This document shows positions 46,710 to 59,165 of a stretch of DNA of 64,000 bases, in pieces. Origin of the DNA: Hypericum androsaemum (taxonomy: Eukaryota; Streptophyta; Magnoliopsida; Malpighiales; Hypericaceae); assembly GCA_963995505.1 (NCBI GenBank), contig OZ023190.1, positions 62,001-126,000 on the forward strand. The letters are read 5' to 3'. The notes under the pieces were generated by a model that was given only the letters and a program-made list of their open reading frames with translations, made no database searches and was not told the DNA's origin. A program made the translations under genes and the position numbers. Numbering within the stretch: the first letter of the stretch is position 1; the number at the start of each line of letters is the position of its first letter.

Positions 46710-49564
46710 ATGTGGTTGAGGGTGGTAGTGGCGGCTGTAGTAGTACTAGTAGCAGCGGCGAGCAGCGGAGTGGCAAATGTGGAAGTGGAGGAGGAGGAGC
46801 TTTTCCAGAGAGAGGCGTCCACCTCCTCCTGGGCTTATGCACATTCTTACAGCTATGGCTACGACACTAACCAGACCAAAGTAGTGCTCAACAACGGCGT
46901 CATGGTCGGCCTCACCCTCATTCATTCTGCTGCTTCCAAAGGAGCTGGTACTCTCTCTCTCTTCTCAAAGTTGCCATCTTTCACTTGAGATTTCTGGTGG
47001 AGTGGAGTTCCAATCTCTCAAAGGAATCAACCAAAGTTCTTAAATTTATTAGCTTTGGACACTTGCACTTAATCCCCGTTTGGGTTATACTCAACTGTTG
47101 TTGTTGTTGTTGTTGTAAGCTGGTTTCGATCTTAGGCCATCTGATGAACATCTCTCTCTCTCTCTCTGTTGTTGTTGTTGTTGTTGCAGTTTGTCTGGAT
47201 GGAACTCTGCCAGGGTACCACCTTCATCGTGGTTACGGTGTGGGCGCAAATAGTTGGCTCATTCAACTCGAGGTTAATTATAATCATGGTTCATCATCAC
47301 CGAAAGGAACAATGTGCATTCTAATGTGTTAACCTTCAGCACATGTGACTTGCTTCATTCCCCAGTTTCATTGTGATATGGTGTGCAGGGAGGAGGATGG
47401 TGCAATACTGTTAGAAACTGCGTGTTTCGAAAGACAACTCGCCGAGGCTCATCCAAATTCATGGAAAAGGTTTTGCCATTCACCGGCATACTCAGCAATA
47501 AACCTGAGGAAAACCCTGGTATCATCCCCTTTACTGTTCCCCCAACTTCCTTTTAAAAAGAAACCTCCATCTATATGCACCGTGCCATCAGATTCTTATT
47601 ATGGATCCAATTGGGTCGCAGATTTTTTTAACTGGAACAGGGTAAAGCTCCGATATTGTGATGGCGCCTCCTTCACTGGAGATGGTGAACATAAGGTCAA
47701 TCTGTCTTTCATTAATCTTTCATCATTGCTTTGTGTTTGAATGAATCCCCATGAACCTGATGTTATTAATTGTGGTTCTAGGCTTCTCAGCTGCAATTTC
47801 GGGGACAACGCATATGGGCGGCTGCAATGGAAGATTTGATGTCCAAGGGAATGCGAAATGCAGACCGCGTACTTTTTTTTTTTACCATCTCTCTCCATAA
47901 GAATGTTCACTTTCTTAGGCATGCATGCATGCACTAGAGTGTTTCTGCATTCGGGTGTGCATATGCCGCTGTCCATTTAAGTGCACCGTAATTATTGGAT
48001 ATATTATTCAGGCCTTGCTTTCTGGCTGCTCTGCTGGGGGTCTAGCTGCAATTTTACACTGCGATGAATTCAGAGAACTGTTCCCATCAACAAGGAAAGT
48101 AAAATGCCTGAGTGATGCTGGAATGTTCCTTGATGCGTAATGACTCACACTCTCGTTTCCCTTTGCTTCTGTCTCAACGCAACCGTCACTCATTTGCATT
48201 TCATTGGAACTGTAGAGCTGATGTATCAGGAGGGCGCACCCTGAGGAGCTTTTTCAGTGGTGTGGTGGCATTGCAGGTAACACATGTGTAGAGGTTTAAA
48301 AGCTCCGAACAGCCTTTCATTAGCTTCTTTCTGCTGAAACCCCATCTTCAATGCAGGGTGTCCAACCCAACCTCCCCCGTATATGTACAGACCACCACGA
48401 TCCAACTTCAGTAACAATCTTGGCTCAAACCTTTTGTGTGCTTGGTCTTTGATCCAAAGCTTTGAACTTATTGTTTGATATGCATGCTTTTCCAGTGCTT
48501 CTTTCCTCAAAATTTAATCGGCAGCGTAAAGACTCCACTTTTTCTTCTCAATGCAGCCTACGATTCGTGGCAGGTAGTAATCATTCTCATGCATTCTTTG
48601 TGTCCATGGAAATTCAGAGATGAACTTGTCCCGGATAAATGCATCCTCTAACGAAATTGAACTCACCCTTGTCCCTTATGAAATCAGATCCAGTCCAGCT
48701 TAGCTCCACCTTCTGCAGATCCCAGTGGGTACTGGAGTAATTGCAAGAAAGACAACGGAAAATGTACTGGAGCCCAGATCCAATTTTTGCAAGGTGATTT
48801 CTTAGTGGTAAACTATTTCATATTGTTTAGCATGGATGTGCATATCGTCTGGCAATGATTCATCTTCTTGGTTCTTATTTGTTGCTAACAGAATTCAGGA
48901 ATGAAATGCTAAGTGCAATCAGAGGGTTCTCAATGTCTAGACAAAATGGCATGTTCATAAACTCTTGCTTTGCTCATTGCCAAACCGAGAGACAGGACAC
49001 TTGGTTTGCTGACGATTCTCCCGTGCTTGGAAATAAGGTCGGTCAAAATCCAACCTCCCATTTTATTCAGTCACTTGGGTTAAGTCGATTGTCATACGAT
49101 GAAATGCCAGAAATATTATGACATGATGAATAGGTATGAAGCAGCAAATGCCTGGGACCTTGACTAGGGACGGTGCTTAAAATTTTGGTCTTGTCCGAAC
49201 ATTCGTTTTTATGTAGGCAGAGGCAAAAGGAGAGCAGGATGAACTGCTACGAACATGTTTGCTCAGATTGATTATACAGAATATTAGTTAGCATATCCTA
49301 AGGTCACTAATATTCTGCAGGCAGAGGCAAAAAAAAAAGGGCAGGATGAACTGCTACCAACATGTTTGCGCTGATTAGTCACTGATTACAGGCTTCTGTC
49401 TATTTGAGAAAACTTTGAGGTCGCTAATATTTGGCGGTTTTGGTTGAAATGTGCAGGCAATCGCGCTTGCCGTTGGTGACTGGTATTTTGAGCGTGCTGT
49501 TGTCAAGTCTGTAGACTGCGAGTATCCGTGTGACAAAACTTGCCACAATCTGGTTTTCAGATGA
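46710..49564 (+). CDS. Pectin acetylesterase (CE13 family)
   Basis: Twelve coding exons join in phase to 429 residues: 46710-46947, 47190-47272, 47389-47518, 47622-47695, 47782-47868, 48012-48136, 48216-48276, 48357-48410, 48496-48573, 48688-48793, 48892-49037, 49457-49564. The enzyme removes acetyl groups from pectin in the cell wall. The N terminus is a hydrophobic signal peptide (residues 1-23). Family marks are [27 protein letters not shown], the nucleophile Ser211 in GCSAGG, Asp307 in NAAYDSWQ and His374 in NSCFAHCQ. The Cys-rich end is usual for plant members. Several introns begin after one base of a glycine or glutamate codon and all phases match. The last intron contains a tandem duplication. 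The gene looks intact. Confidence 0.96.
49216..49440 (+). repeat. Tandem duplication in the last intron of the pectin acetylesterase gene
   Basis: Two diverged copies of about 104-117 bp start with GGCAGAGGCAAAA at 49216 and 49320 and share GCAGGATGAACTGCTAC and a GGTCRCTAATATT stretch. The second has a longer A run and ends close to the acceptor at 49456. Confidence 0.8.
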
Positions 49565-50697
49565 GGCATTGCCGGAGGAGCAAGCAAAACAAAAATGCAA
49601 AAGAAACTGTAGTGCCATGAACGTCGTTGGGATCAAGGAAACTTCATCGAGTTAGAAACCATTGAAGTCTCTGATGAATCGTGCGCATTTCCGATCCATC
49701 TAGTAACTATTTACAGCAATGTTGAAGATCTGGTTGTTGCAACGTTCTCAAGTAAAGCAATGGAGTTGGGAAAGTGCTACCACTAACAGTTTATACTGTC
49801 TATTTTTTTTTTTGGTGCAAAGGAACTTGTTATTGGTATCTCTGTCAAAAAACAGGGATTAACCGAAGTGCTAAGGATTTAAGTATCTTTTCTTGATTGG
49901 TGTATTCATGTGTCCTCCGGTCAACCGGAGGAAAGCATGTATGTTCCTTAAAGTAAAAAAGTTTGTCTTCCTGTCTCAATTCTTTTATTCTGAAGGATCT
50001 TCCCATCTCATGTTCTCGAGGCCAATTCTAAGTCTTCCTCCAGCTCATAGTTGCTTGAATGATGAAGAGTACCATTATCAGATGATGATGACCCAATTCA
50101 AATTAACAAATGTAAATAAACATAGCAAGGAACCGGTCCGAGGCCACCTTGTAATAGCTATATCTTTGGTACATGATCTCGCAAATTTGCATCACATTCA
50201 CATATATACACAGAGGCCGGTCAGGGACAGGAGCGTAACCAAGTATCCAAACGAACACTTCTATATGATTATATAAAGAATCTGTTGAGCAACCCTTTAG
50301 CAATGCTTCCAAGCATTGCCCCAGAAATGATCTGGCCCCATCGATCAACAAATGTATTATTTGACCGCTGTGATATAAAAAGTGAATGTACAGCATGAAA
50401 TAAGCTCGTTTCTTGACGTATTCAAAGTGCCAAACCTGCGAAAATGTACGACGATACTTGAGCCTGAAACGGGTATCCCAACTCCTTCATTCGAAGTGCG
50501 AATTGATCAAAGGATGTGTGCTTCAGAGTCAGTTGATCAAATCCTTTTAGCAGCTACCTGCAGTTGCAACCAAGCGTTGATGCAAATCGCTGTAAGTGTA
50601 ACCAAATAACAGAAAGATCTTTTATTACATCACAGCTATCTGTAGCAAGAGCATAATATAATTACCCGCAGCCAGCTAGGTCGTTTACATTGGCTAG
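49565..50697. other. Spacer between two convergent 3' ends
   Basis: Contains the 3' UTR of the pectin acetylesterase gene and of the bHLH gene. No MYB domain or other gene is visible. Confidence 0.55.
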
Positions 50698-53108
50698 CTA
50701 CGAGGTTTGATTATCTGCAACTCCCGCGGCTTGATGCTCACTTCTCAGTAGAGCAGACTGCCGATGACATTCCTTTGTTTCTTGGCACTGACATGACAAA
50801 GATAACGATTATTCATTTGGAGGCATGACACAAAGCCATGTATGAGATGACCCAACGGCTAAGTTCAAATTGCAGTCCATAAGTGATTCCACAAACCTTA
50901 CTGGATGTTGGATTGGCTGAGCCATTGGCACCATTCTGTGGTATCACCTCCGAGTTGATGCTCGGAATAGCCTCCCTCGAAACTAAGGATGGAGCTACAA
51001 CCTGACTACCAGAAGAGTCATGTGGACCATGTGCAGGTGTTCCCATGGTTGTGTTCAGGTATGGATATGGCATTGGAAGTCCCTGACCAGGAATCCCTAA
51101 TCTGAACCCAGTCAAAGGGCTTGGACCTGGCACCGGGACACGGAGAAAATGTGCCCCCGGGATTGAAGGCGCTTGAAGCATAGGGAATCCAGAGGCTCCG
51201 CCATTCACATCCGGCATACCCATACCGAAACCAAATCCCATTCCCATTCCAACACCCATATTGGAGAATCGAGCCATATGAGCTGCGTGCATTTGAGACA
51301 TTCCTGGAGGTAACACCATTGATGGCATGTATAGACCAGATCCCATTGACATAAACTGTGTAAAGTATCCAGTTAACTTCAAGCTGCTGCCCGACAAATG
51401 GTTTAAAGACACAAGATGAGACAGAGATCATCTACCTGTACTTGTTGCTGAAGTGTCTTCAGATAATCAATGGCCTCATCCAGCATTGAAGCTCTGTCCA
51501 CCTGATAAAAACACTTTTTATACTGTGAAAAAAAGAAGAAGATGCTATTTCACAACTGCCAGTTCATGGATCACAACCTTGTTGCAATTGGGTATTAATT
51601 CTTGCAGAGCACGCAACTTCTCGTTGATTCTATCCCTCCGCCTCTGCTTTTCCAAGAGTAAATGAAACCTTACTGAGATAGTTTACCACCAAAAGACCAT
51701 TTACAACAAACAAGCAACAAGAAAACACAGCATTTCGGCTGGATTTTTGTTTTAATGCTTTCTATCTCACCCTTTCTGATAAGTTGTGCACTTCTGCTGC
51801 TCGGCTTTTCTTGGCACTAGTACCTCCTTGAGCAGATGAGCTTCTTTTAGCCCCAATGGATTCCTCATCAGCGTAGTCCTGCATACATATTGAGATTTTG
51901 GCACAAGGAAGTGGATTTAAGGAAGATAGAAAGATAGACATCTGCTGCAGCTTACTTCACTATGGCCTTCGTATTCCTCGCTGTCTTGGTGTTTTCTCTT
52001 ATTCCGCACTGCATCATCTGAAGGTCTCCCTACGTTCTTTGCCCCATTGTCCAATCCTTTTGCTCCACTTCCAACATGTAGTTTGCTAATTTTGCAGCCA
52101 TCGTACGGGATCGCATACCCGGGAAGTCCTTGGGGAACAGTTTCCTTGGCCAGCCTTTTCTCCGACGAGACAGGATTCTGCTCAGAAGGCTTCGTAGGAT
52201 GGGCCTTGGATTTAGTGCCACTACACGAGTCAATAAGAGAGAATCCATCACGACTGCCGGTACATGGAATTGATCCGGGGGATGATGTTGCTACCGTCTC
52301 TACGATTGATGATGTAGGAACAACCCTCCCACTGATGCCATCTGGTTTAGCTTTATCAGAGGCAAGAGGTATCGGAAAATGCGAAGAACTGAGAAAATCT
52401 TGATCCCGCGATTTCATTGCAGGAAAGCCACCTCTCAAAGTCAGGACGGCATTCGGATCCTCAGAAACAGGACGACGGATGGCAGTAGCAGGAAGTTGCA
52501 CATTATGACAACTGCAAGGCACAACTCTTGATCTAAAGCACGGGAATGAAGCCGGGCTCATCTGAGAGCGCCGGGATGGACCGGAACTGGACCTAACACT
52601 ATGCCCTGCAGAGTAAAATCTCTCCTGCTCCACACGCTCACCATACTGCATTTCCACATACCGGTCAACGCCACCACCTCTATAAGATGATGCCAAGTTA
52701 TTGTGAGAGGAATTCCCGGTCGCAGTGACCCCGGAGCAGTAATCGGGCTGCAGATTATCCTCAATCTCGGGACGCACAGGGCCACCAAACTTGAAGCTGG
52801 TCCCACTTGCTTCACCCATCCTCCCTCTTCCCCTGGGAGACTGTGGTGGCTGCAGATTGCTGCAAGCTTCGATCTTTCCAACTCTACTGGACAGGGCCTG
52901 CCCATTCTCCCGAACCAGCTCGGCCACATCGTTCTCGGGCCTAAAAGGGGAACCAATCAAAGCAGGCACAAAGCACGCAGAGAAGAAGACAAGAAGCGGG
53001 AATAACTCACGGGGAAGGGAGAGCAGAGGAGCAGGAGGGGTCCTTATTGTGCTGACAAGAATCGAGCTTCCCTTTGGCCACACGGTACAAAACCTCAGAC
53101 AAAGGCAT
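50698..53108 (-). CDS. PIF3-like bHLH transcription factor
   Basis: Seven coding exons join in phase to 623 residues: 53011-53108, 51956-52940, 51771-51878, 51578-51643, 51436-51501, 50897-51355, 50698-50787. It starts [16 protein letters not shown], close to the MPLFELFRL start of PIF3. The phytochrome-binding APB motif follows as ELVRENGQ (residues 40-47), with Arg43 where PIF3-type proteins have Trp; the E, L, G and Q known to matter are kept. The bHLH domain (about 385-441) has [15 protein letters not shown] with the E-box contact residues, then [21 protein letters not shown]. The C-terminal third is rich in Gly, Met and Pro, as in PIF3. PIFs act in the nucleus to repress light responses and are degraded after binding active phytochrome. 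The ATG is the first in its exon, and the product is longer than Arabidopsis PIF3. Confidence 0.93.
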
Positions 53109-53461
53109 GGATGGATGGCTTTAGCTAATAGTAATAGCTTCCTCCTCTAAAGTCTGAACTCCAACTCCTTGTCATTTCTGTGCGCAGAGCTATTATTAAC
53201 CCATTAAAAGCAAAAGCTAAGAACCCACTATGGCTAAAGAAGAAAGCTCCCAACTTCCTTTAGAACAATACTAAATATGGGAATTGCGCACTTTGTATCT
53301 GTGACTAGGACAGTCTTAGTGGCTACCCAGAAGAAGAAGAAGAAGAAGAAGGAGAATCCCTTTTAACGGTATAATAACAGATAAAATATTTGATCTTTGT
53401 TATAATATGTAGTGAGCAAGAGTGCTGTCGTGGTCACAGAGGTAAGAGACATGGGAGATTG

Positions 53462-53502
<41 letters not shown>

Positions 53503-53695
53503 CAGAAAGGAGGAAAAGGGTAATTAGTAGTTGATTAAATAAAGCATAAAGGGCAATCACCCATTCTAGATCAGAGCCTAGATTACGCTTCTTTTTCCTT
53601 CTCAAAAAGATTAATTTACGCTTCTTTAAGCTATATATGATATTTATACTATTTTCGGAAACGAGCGAGCTAGAGAGAGAGAGGAGTTGGTCCTA
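53109..53695. other. Upstream region of the PIF3-like gene
   Basis: Contains a GAA run (about 53330-53352) and an AT array (about 53465-53501). No TATA box or light-response element can be assigned safely. Confidence 0.5.
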
Positions 53696-53704
53696 ATTTT
53701 TTGG

Positions 53705-54023
53705 GTTTCAGATTCAGTGAAAACTACATAAAAGATGTCCATACGGAGGAGACTAAATTTGGGCCGTCAGATTTGATTTTCTTTAAATCTGATAATATGA
53801 AGTAATATTTGTTTGCATGTGAAGTAATATTTGTTTGCATGTGAAATAATATTGATTTGTATGTGTAATGATATTGGTTTGTCTTATTCTCCATTGGTTT
53901 CTCCATTGGTGGGGACATGTGAAATAATATTGATTTGTATGTGTAATGATATTGGTTTGTCTTATTCTCCATTGGTTTCTCCATTGGTGGGGACAAGGCT
54001 TGTCCCCACTGAATCCGACCCCC
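53705..54023. mobile_element. Short non-autonomous Mutator-like element (MITE)
   Basis: The ends are inverted repeats: the left GTTTCAGATTCAGTG and the reverse complement of the right, GGGGTCGGATTCAGTG. ATTTTTTGG flanks it at 53696-53704 and 54024-54032, a 9-bp target duplication, though the exact left border is ambiguous by two bases. The left 70 bp closely match the left end of the large element at 54541, and inside are units like TGATATTGGTTTG that match that element's repeat arrays. It is therefore probably a deletion derivative of the same family. Confidence 0.8.
53839..53994. repeat. Perfect 78-bp tandem duplication inside the MITE
   Basis: 53839-53916 and 53917-53994 appear identical, beginning ATGTGAAATAATATTG and ending TTGGTGGGGAC. 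The lack of differences suggests a recent duplication or an assembly artefact. Confidence 0.9.
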
Positions 54024-54032
54024 ATTTTTTGG

Positions 54033-54531
54033 GAAAAGATACACACGCACAGATAAAAAATACTCTTTAACTATTGAAAGATGCGAAAAGTCACTCATAG
54101 ATAGAAGTCGGCCACCGTCTGGATGGATGTTAGGCATTTTCCTAATTTAATTCTCCCACAAGTAAGCAAAAATTTTATTTTTATTTTTTATAACTATTGA
54201 TAGACACCCTCTGTCATCTCGACCAATATCTGTAAGTTGTAACTATTTTATATGCTGTATGGAGAGCACCGTTAACCTTTCTTGGAAGTAGTGAAAGAAT
54301 TTCTTTCATTTTTTTAATAAGTAATTGCTTTCATCTTGATGAGTATCTACAGCCATTCATACAAACTCTCTAGGTTGAATATAAATATTTTATCTTTATA
54401 TTGAGTATCCTGTTAATGTCCATCTAATCTAACAATGCTAGTAAAGTTTTACTTAAATTATTCAACTAGTATATTGAGATTTTATTTTTAATTCAGAGTT
54501 AAGGAGATGATCAACCGTAATGCCAGATGGT
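54033..54531. other. AT-rich spacer between two Mutator-like elements
   Basis: No coding or repeat signal beyond short A/T runs. Confidence 0.6.
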
Positions 54532-54749
54532 GAGTCACCCGGTTTTGGATTGAGTGGGGACTACATAGTAGATGTCCCCACGGAGTGGATTGATTTAGGA
54601 CAGTTAGATTTGATGGTGATGGTACTTCATCCTCTCTTTGTGGATCTTGAAGTAGTTTTTATCTGGACTAATGTTCTTTTTCAGATATTTTGTTGATTTG
54701 GTTGCATTTTTTAGTGACATTGCTTCGTATGATTATTTGTAGCTTCGGT

Positions 54750-55190
54750 TTACATACAAACTAATGTCAATTCAAACCTACATCAGAGCACATCCAAACT
54801 TATATCAGAACGAATGCAAACCAATATCAGAAACAATCGAACCAATATGATAACACATTCAAGCAAATATCAGAACACATGCAAAGCAGTATAGGTTGAC
54901 ATCCAAACCAGTATTGGTTCATATGCAAACCAAGATCAGAACACTTGCAAACCAATATCAGAACAATTGCAAACTAATATCAGAACACATTCAAACCAAT
55001 ATCAGAATACTTACAAACTAATACAAGAACACATTTAAACAAATATCAGAACACATGCAAAGTAGTATCGGTTGACATCCAAATCAGTATCGGTTCAAAT
55101 GCAAACCAAGATCAGAATACTTGCAAACCAATATAAGAACAATTGTAAACCAATATCAGAACAATTACAAACCAATATAATTACTTCGAC
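54750..55190. repeat. 22-bp repeat array (first block) of the FAR1-type element
   Basis: About 20 degenerate units of the form AAACCAATATCAGAACACATGC. Similar blocks lie at 55611-55850, 57185-57480 and 58315-59165. Confidence 0.88.
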
Positions 55191-55610
55191 AGAATACCAT
55201 TCTCGTCAAGGATAAATAGATAATATGAGTTGACCGTTCTCTTACAACTGAAAAAAGTTGAAATATGTCCTAACGGATATTCCAATATTGTTATCAACAT
55301 AAAACATGATTAATGACAAGCATGTCATGTTCATCATTCCTCCAATGGTCAATTGAAGTCTATGTCCAAATGATTATGCTCCTCTTCTGCCTCTTTGTTT
55401 GAGCCATTGGTTGCACTGTCATTTTGTTTCTGTCTTTTTTTCTGGTACTTTTTTTTCGCTATTTGCTGTCCAATTTTATTTGAACTCTTCATTCTCTTTC
55501 TTGTCTTCCTTAGATTTTTTCGTGACTTTATAGTTTTACCCAATACTTTGGATGATGATTGTACTTCATCCTCTCTTTGTGCTTGTAGCGTGGGGGTACC
55601 TTCATACCAA

Positions 55611-55850
55611 TATGACAATATATGCAAAGCAATATCATAACACATTCCAACCAGTATCAGTAGACACGTAAACCAAGATCAGAAGACATCCAAACCAATT
55701 TCAAAATAACTGCAAACCAATAACAGAACGCATACAAACTAATATCAAAACACATGCAAACCAGTATCGGTGAAAATGCAAACCAAGATCAGAACACATG
55801 CAAACTAGTATCGGTGGACATGCAAACAAAGATCAGAACACATCCACACC
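55611..55850. repeat. 22-bp repeat array (second block)
   Basis: Degenerate units with CAAACCAAGATCAGAACACAT and variants, adjoining the C-terminal transposase piece. Confidence 0.82.
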
Positions 55851-57184
55851 CATATCATACTACGTTGTTATGATTAAGATCTTTACCTCGTAGTCTACAA
55901 TGTGAGAATTGGTGAATCATACTATCCATATTTCTGTCAATAAATTTTACTGCATCTGGATCCATGGACATGAGAGCAACCAGATGATTCATCTTATGTA
56001 TTAGATACTGGTAGTATTTGGCATAGTTATCCTATGGCATAGTAGTGCACAGTTATGTGCAATCCATCTTTGGTATTTTTAGTCCACCGTTTCATCACGT
56101 AGTGTTGAGGCAATGTTCTGAATTTACCATAATCAGCGAAGCCACTCAAAATATCCATGACCTTCAGTATGTGTCTGCACAATAATCCAAGGCTTTCATA
56201 CAACCTGCATGAGCACGTAAGTACCATGTTTATCTTCTGAATTTCCACTAGTCTTTTACATCAATCTTACTTGCATTTGTTTCACGCTTAAAGATACGGT
56301 ATTTAGAGAGATCCCCTGCAGTGTAAACACACGTAAACTGATATTGAACATATGACTTCAAATTAGTACGTATGATATGGCAAGCAATATAAAATATATA
56401 AGTGAACTGTGTAATATTAAATTTTTGGTACCTATCAAAGGATGACCATCCAATACTAGTTCAATCTGGTAGCGACGAGATTCTTCATATTGTTGTTGGA
56501 ACTTTTCAAATATTTTATGAGTGTACACCTCTGCCAACGTAACCAACGAGCTGCTTTTGTGTCGGTTGTTGGGCAACTTATTTTTCGCTTCAAAATCTGC
56601 CATCATCTCTGCACGCCTTTTGCTATTAACCATGTTGTTGAAATGTCTAAAGAATTCAATCAGGTTGTAATCACATTTCAAATACCCTCGTACAACACTG
56701 TTGCAAGATTCAAACAGTTGTGTGGTCACCATACCAGTAGTAAAATATTTTCTAACACATGTTGATGACCATTGTATTCGAAATTAATGTATGAAATCCA
56801 ACCATTGGTGCACTCCTGATGGAAAATACTCTTTAATCATTTTATTCCAGAAATAATCAAATTTTGCTTCACCGTCAGCTTCGTATATCAAATAATTGAA
56901 TGCTTGTAATACTTCATTTGTGCATAGAGTACTTAACCTTTTCTTAGCATTCTCTAAAATGTGCCAGGTGCATAGTGCATGGAATGTACCTGGCAGTTCT
57001 TTACTTATGACGTTAGCAATTGCTTTATCTTGATCGGTAAATATTATCTTCGGCGCTTTATTTTCCATGCATTTCAAGAATGTTCAAAACAACCATTGGA
57101 AAGATGTTCTTGTCTCATCAAACAGAAGAGCTGCTACAAAGATGCAAGTCATACGATGGTGATTGAATCCTGCGAAAAGAGCTG

Positions 57185-57480
57185 CACAATAAAATTAACC
57201 AATATGAATACACATTTAAATTAGTATAACTTTACAGGTAAATCAATTTCAGAACACATGATAACCATCATCAATTAACATTCAAAACAATCACCCGCCA
57301 CATGTTAACCAATTTTACTTCAGATGAAAATCAATATCAACGCAGAATGAAACCAATATCACATAAGATGCAAACCAATATCGCATAAGATAGAGACCAA
57401 TATCAGACAAGTAAAATATTTGATTCAAACCAATATCACAACATATGCAAACAAGTATTAGTTCACAATATGAAATATGG
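57185..57480. repeat. 22-bp repeat array (third block)
   Basis: Degenerate AACCAATATCACAT-type units between the transposase core and upstream pieces, in a probable intron. Confidence 0.78.
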
Positions 57481-58314
57481 GGAATAAATGTACATATGAG
57501 AATCAAAGTAAATTACCTAACGGATGGTAATTTTTTTTTGTTATGTAAGTGGTATCGAAATCAATTGCATCACCAAAGATCTTGTAGTCTATTCACATCC
57601 TTTTGTCGGCCCAAAAGATATTTTCAATTTATTCTTCATTATCAACTTCAATTTCCTAATAAAAAGATGAATTCTTAAATGCTTCAGTTCAGAAATATTC
57701 GTGCAATGCAGTAGCTTTACCAAATTTCATCATTTTTTGCAGTCGTGTGCTTAAATAGTTTTTCAAATCTATAGGAAGGAAACCAAGCTTTTATGCTCCT
57801 CCAACTACCTTTGTCATCAGTTCATAAGAAGACCTGAGTAGAATGCCAACATTATTGTTTACTCTAACAATTTCTTACTGCAGTGAATTCACATTCAGGT
57901 TGGATCTTAACATGTAGGCGAGCTTTCCACCGAGAAGATCATGGTTATGTTATACCTTCCATTCATTTATGAAATAAAATAACTTATCAGCTGAAAGGTG
58001 GAATGTGATCATTGCTCTGCAACCTATTTTTTCCTCCCTTCATTTATATTTTCGAGTAGTTTTTTCTTTAGGGACCTTACGCGTTCTACGAACTCCCTCC
58101 TTGTTGCAAAGATATCTGATATAGTGTATCTCTGCAGTCTTTGGTTTTTGATAATCTTTTCTCACACTAAATTCTTTCTTGTGTGCATAATAGAGGTAGA
58201 AGTTTAGTGTCTCATCCACAGTATGAAGTTTTATTTTTTTCCACTGTTCTTGATTTTCTATTTCCTCAAGTGTTTCCCCGGATGAGATCATTATTTGTGT
58301 TACTGCTAAATTTA

Positions 58315-59165
58315 TACCAATCAGAAATGTGTGCCAGATATCAATACACACGAAAACCAATGTTAATACACACGAAAACCAATGTCATTCCACATGAAAA
58401 CTAATATCAATGTACATTAAAATCAATATCAGAATACAATACAAACGAATATGAAAATATCAAACTAATATATCAGTACAATCAAACCAATATAGCAGAA
58501 CAATCAAACCAATATCTCCTTACATGGAAACCAATATAGCAGTACATTCAAACCAGTATCAAATAAGATAAAAACTGATATAGCAGTACATGAAAACAAA
58601 TATCAATACACATGAAAACCAATATCAATGTACATTAAAACCAATGTCAATACACATGAAAACAAATATCAGAATACATGCAAACCAATATCACATAATA
58701 TGAAAATCAATATAGCAGTACATACAAACCAATATCTCCTTACATGAAAACCAATATCAATGTACATTAAAACCAATTTCAATACCCACGAAAATCAATG
58801 TCAATACACATGAAAACCAATATCAGAATAAAATGCAAACCAATATCAGAATACAATGCAAACCAATATAGCAGTACATACAAATCAGTATCAAATAAGA
58901 CGAAACTAATACCCATGCAAACGAAAACCAATATCAAATACAATGCAAACCAATATCACATAATATGAAAACTAATATAGTAGTACATACAAACCAATAT
59001 CTCTTTACATGAAAACCAATATCAATGTACATTAAAACCAATTTCAATATCCACGAAAACCAATGTCAATACACATGAAAACCAATATCAGAATACATGC
59101 AAATCAATATCAGAAAACAATACAAACTAATATCCATGTACATGAAAGCCAATATCAGAATGGGA
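58315..59165. repeat. 22-bp repeat array (fourth and longest block)
   Basis: Nearly 40 degenerate units such as GAAAACCAATATCAATACACAT between two transposase pieces. The units differ in spacing and in the second half. Confidence 0.88.

Noticed and set aside
55395..55640. 81-codon hydrophobic plus-strand ORF
   Set aside because: It is antisense to the Lys-rich C-terminal piece of the transposase remnant.
54750..59165. CRISPR array
   Set aside because: The 22-bp units are degenerate and contiguous, without constant repeats and unique spacers, in plant nuclear DNA inside a transposon.
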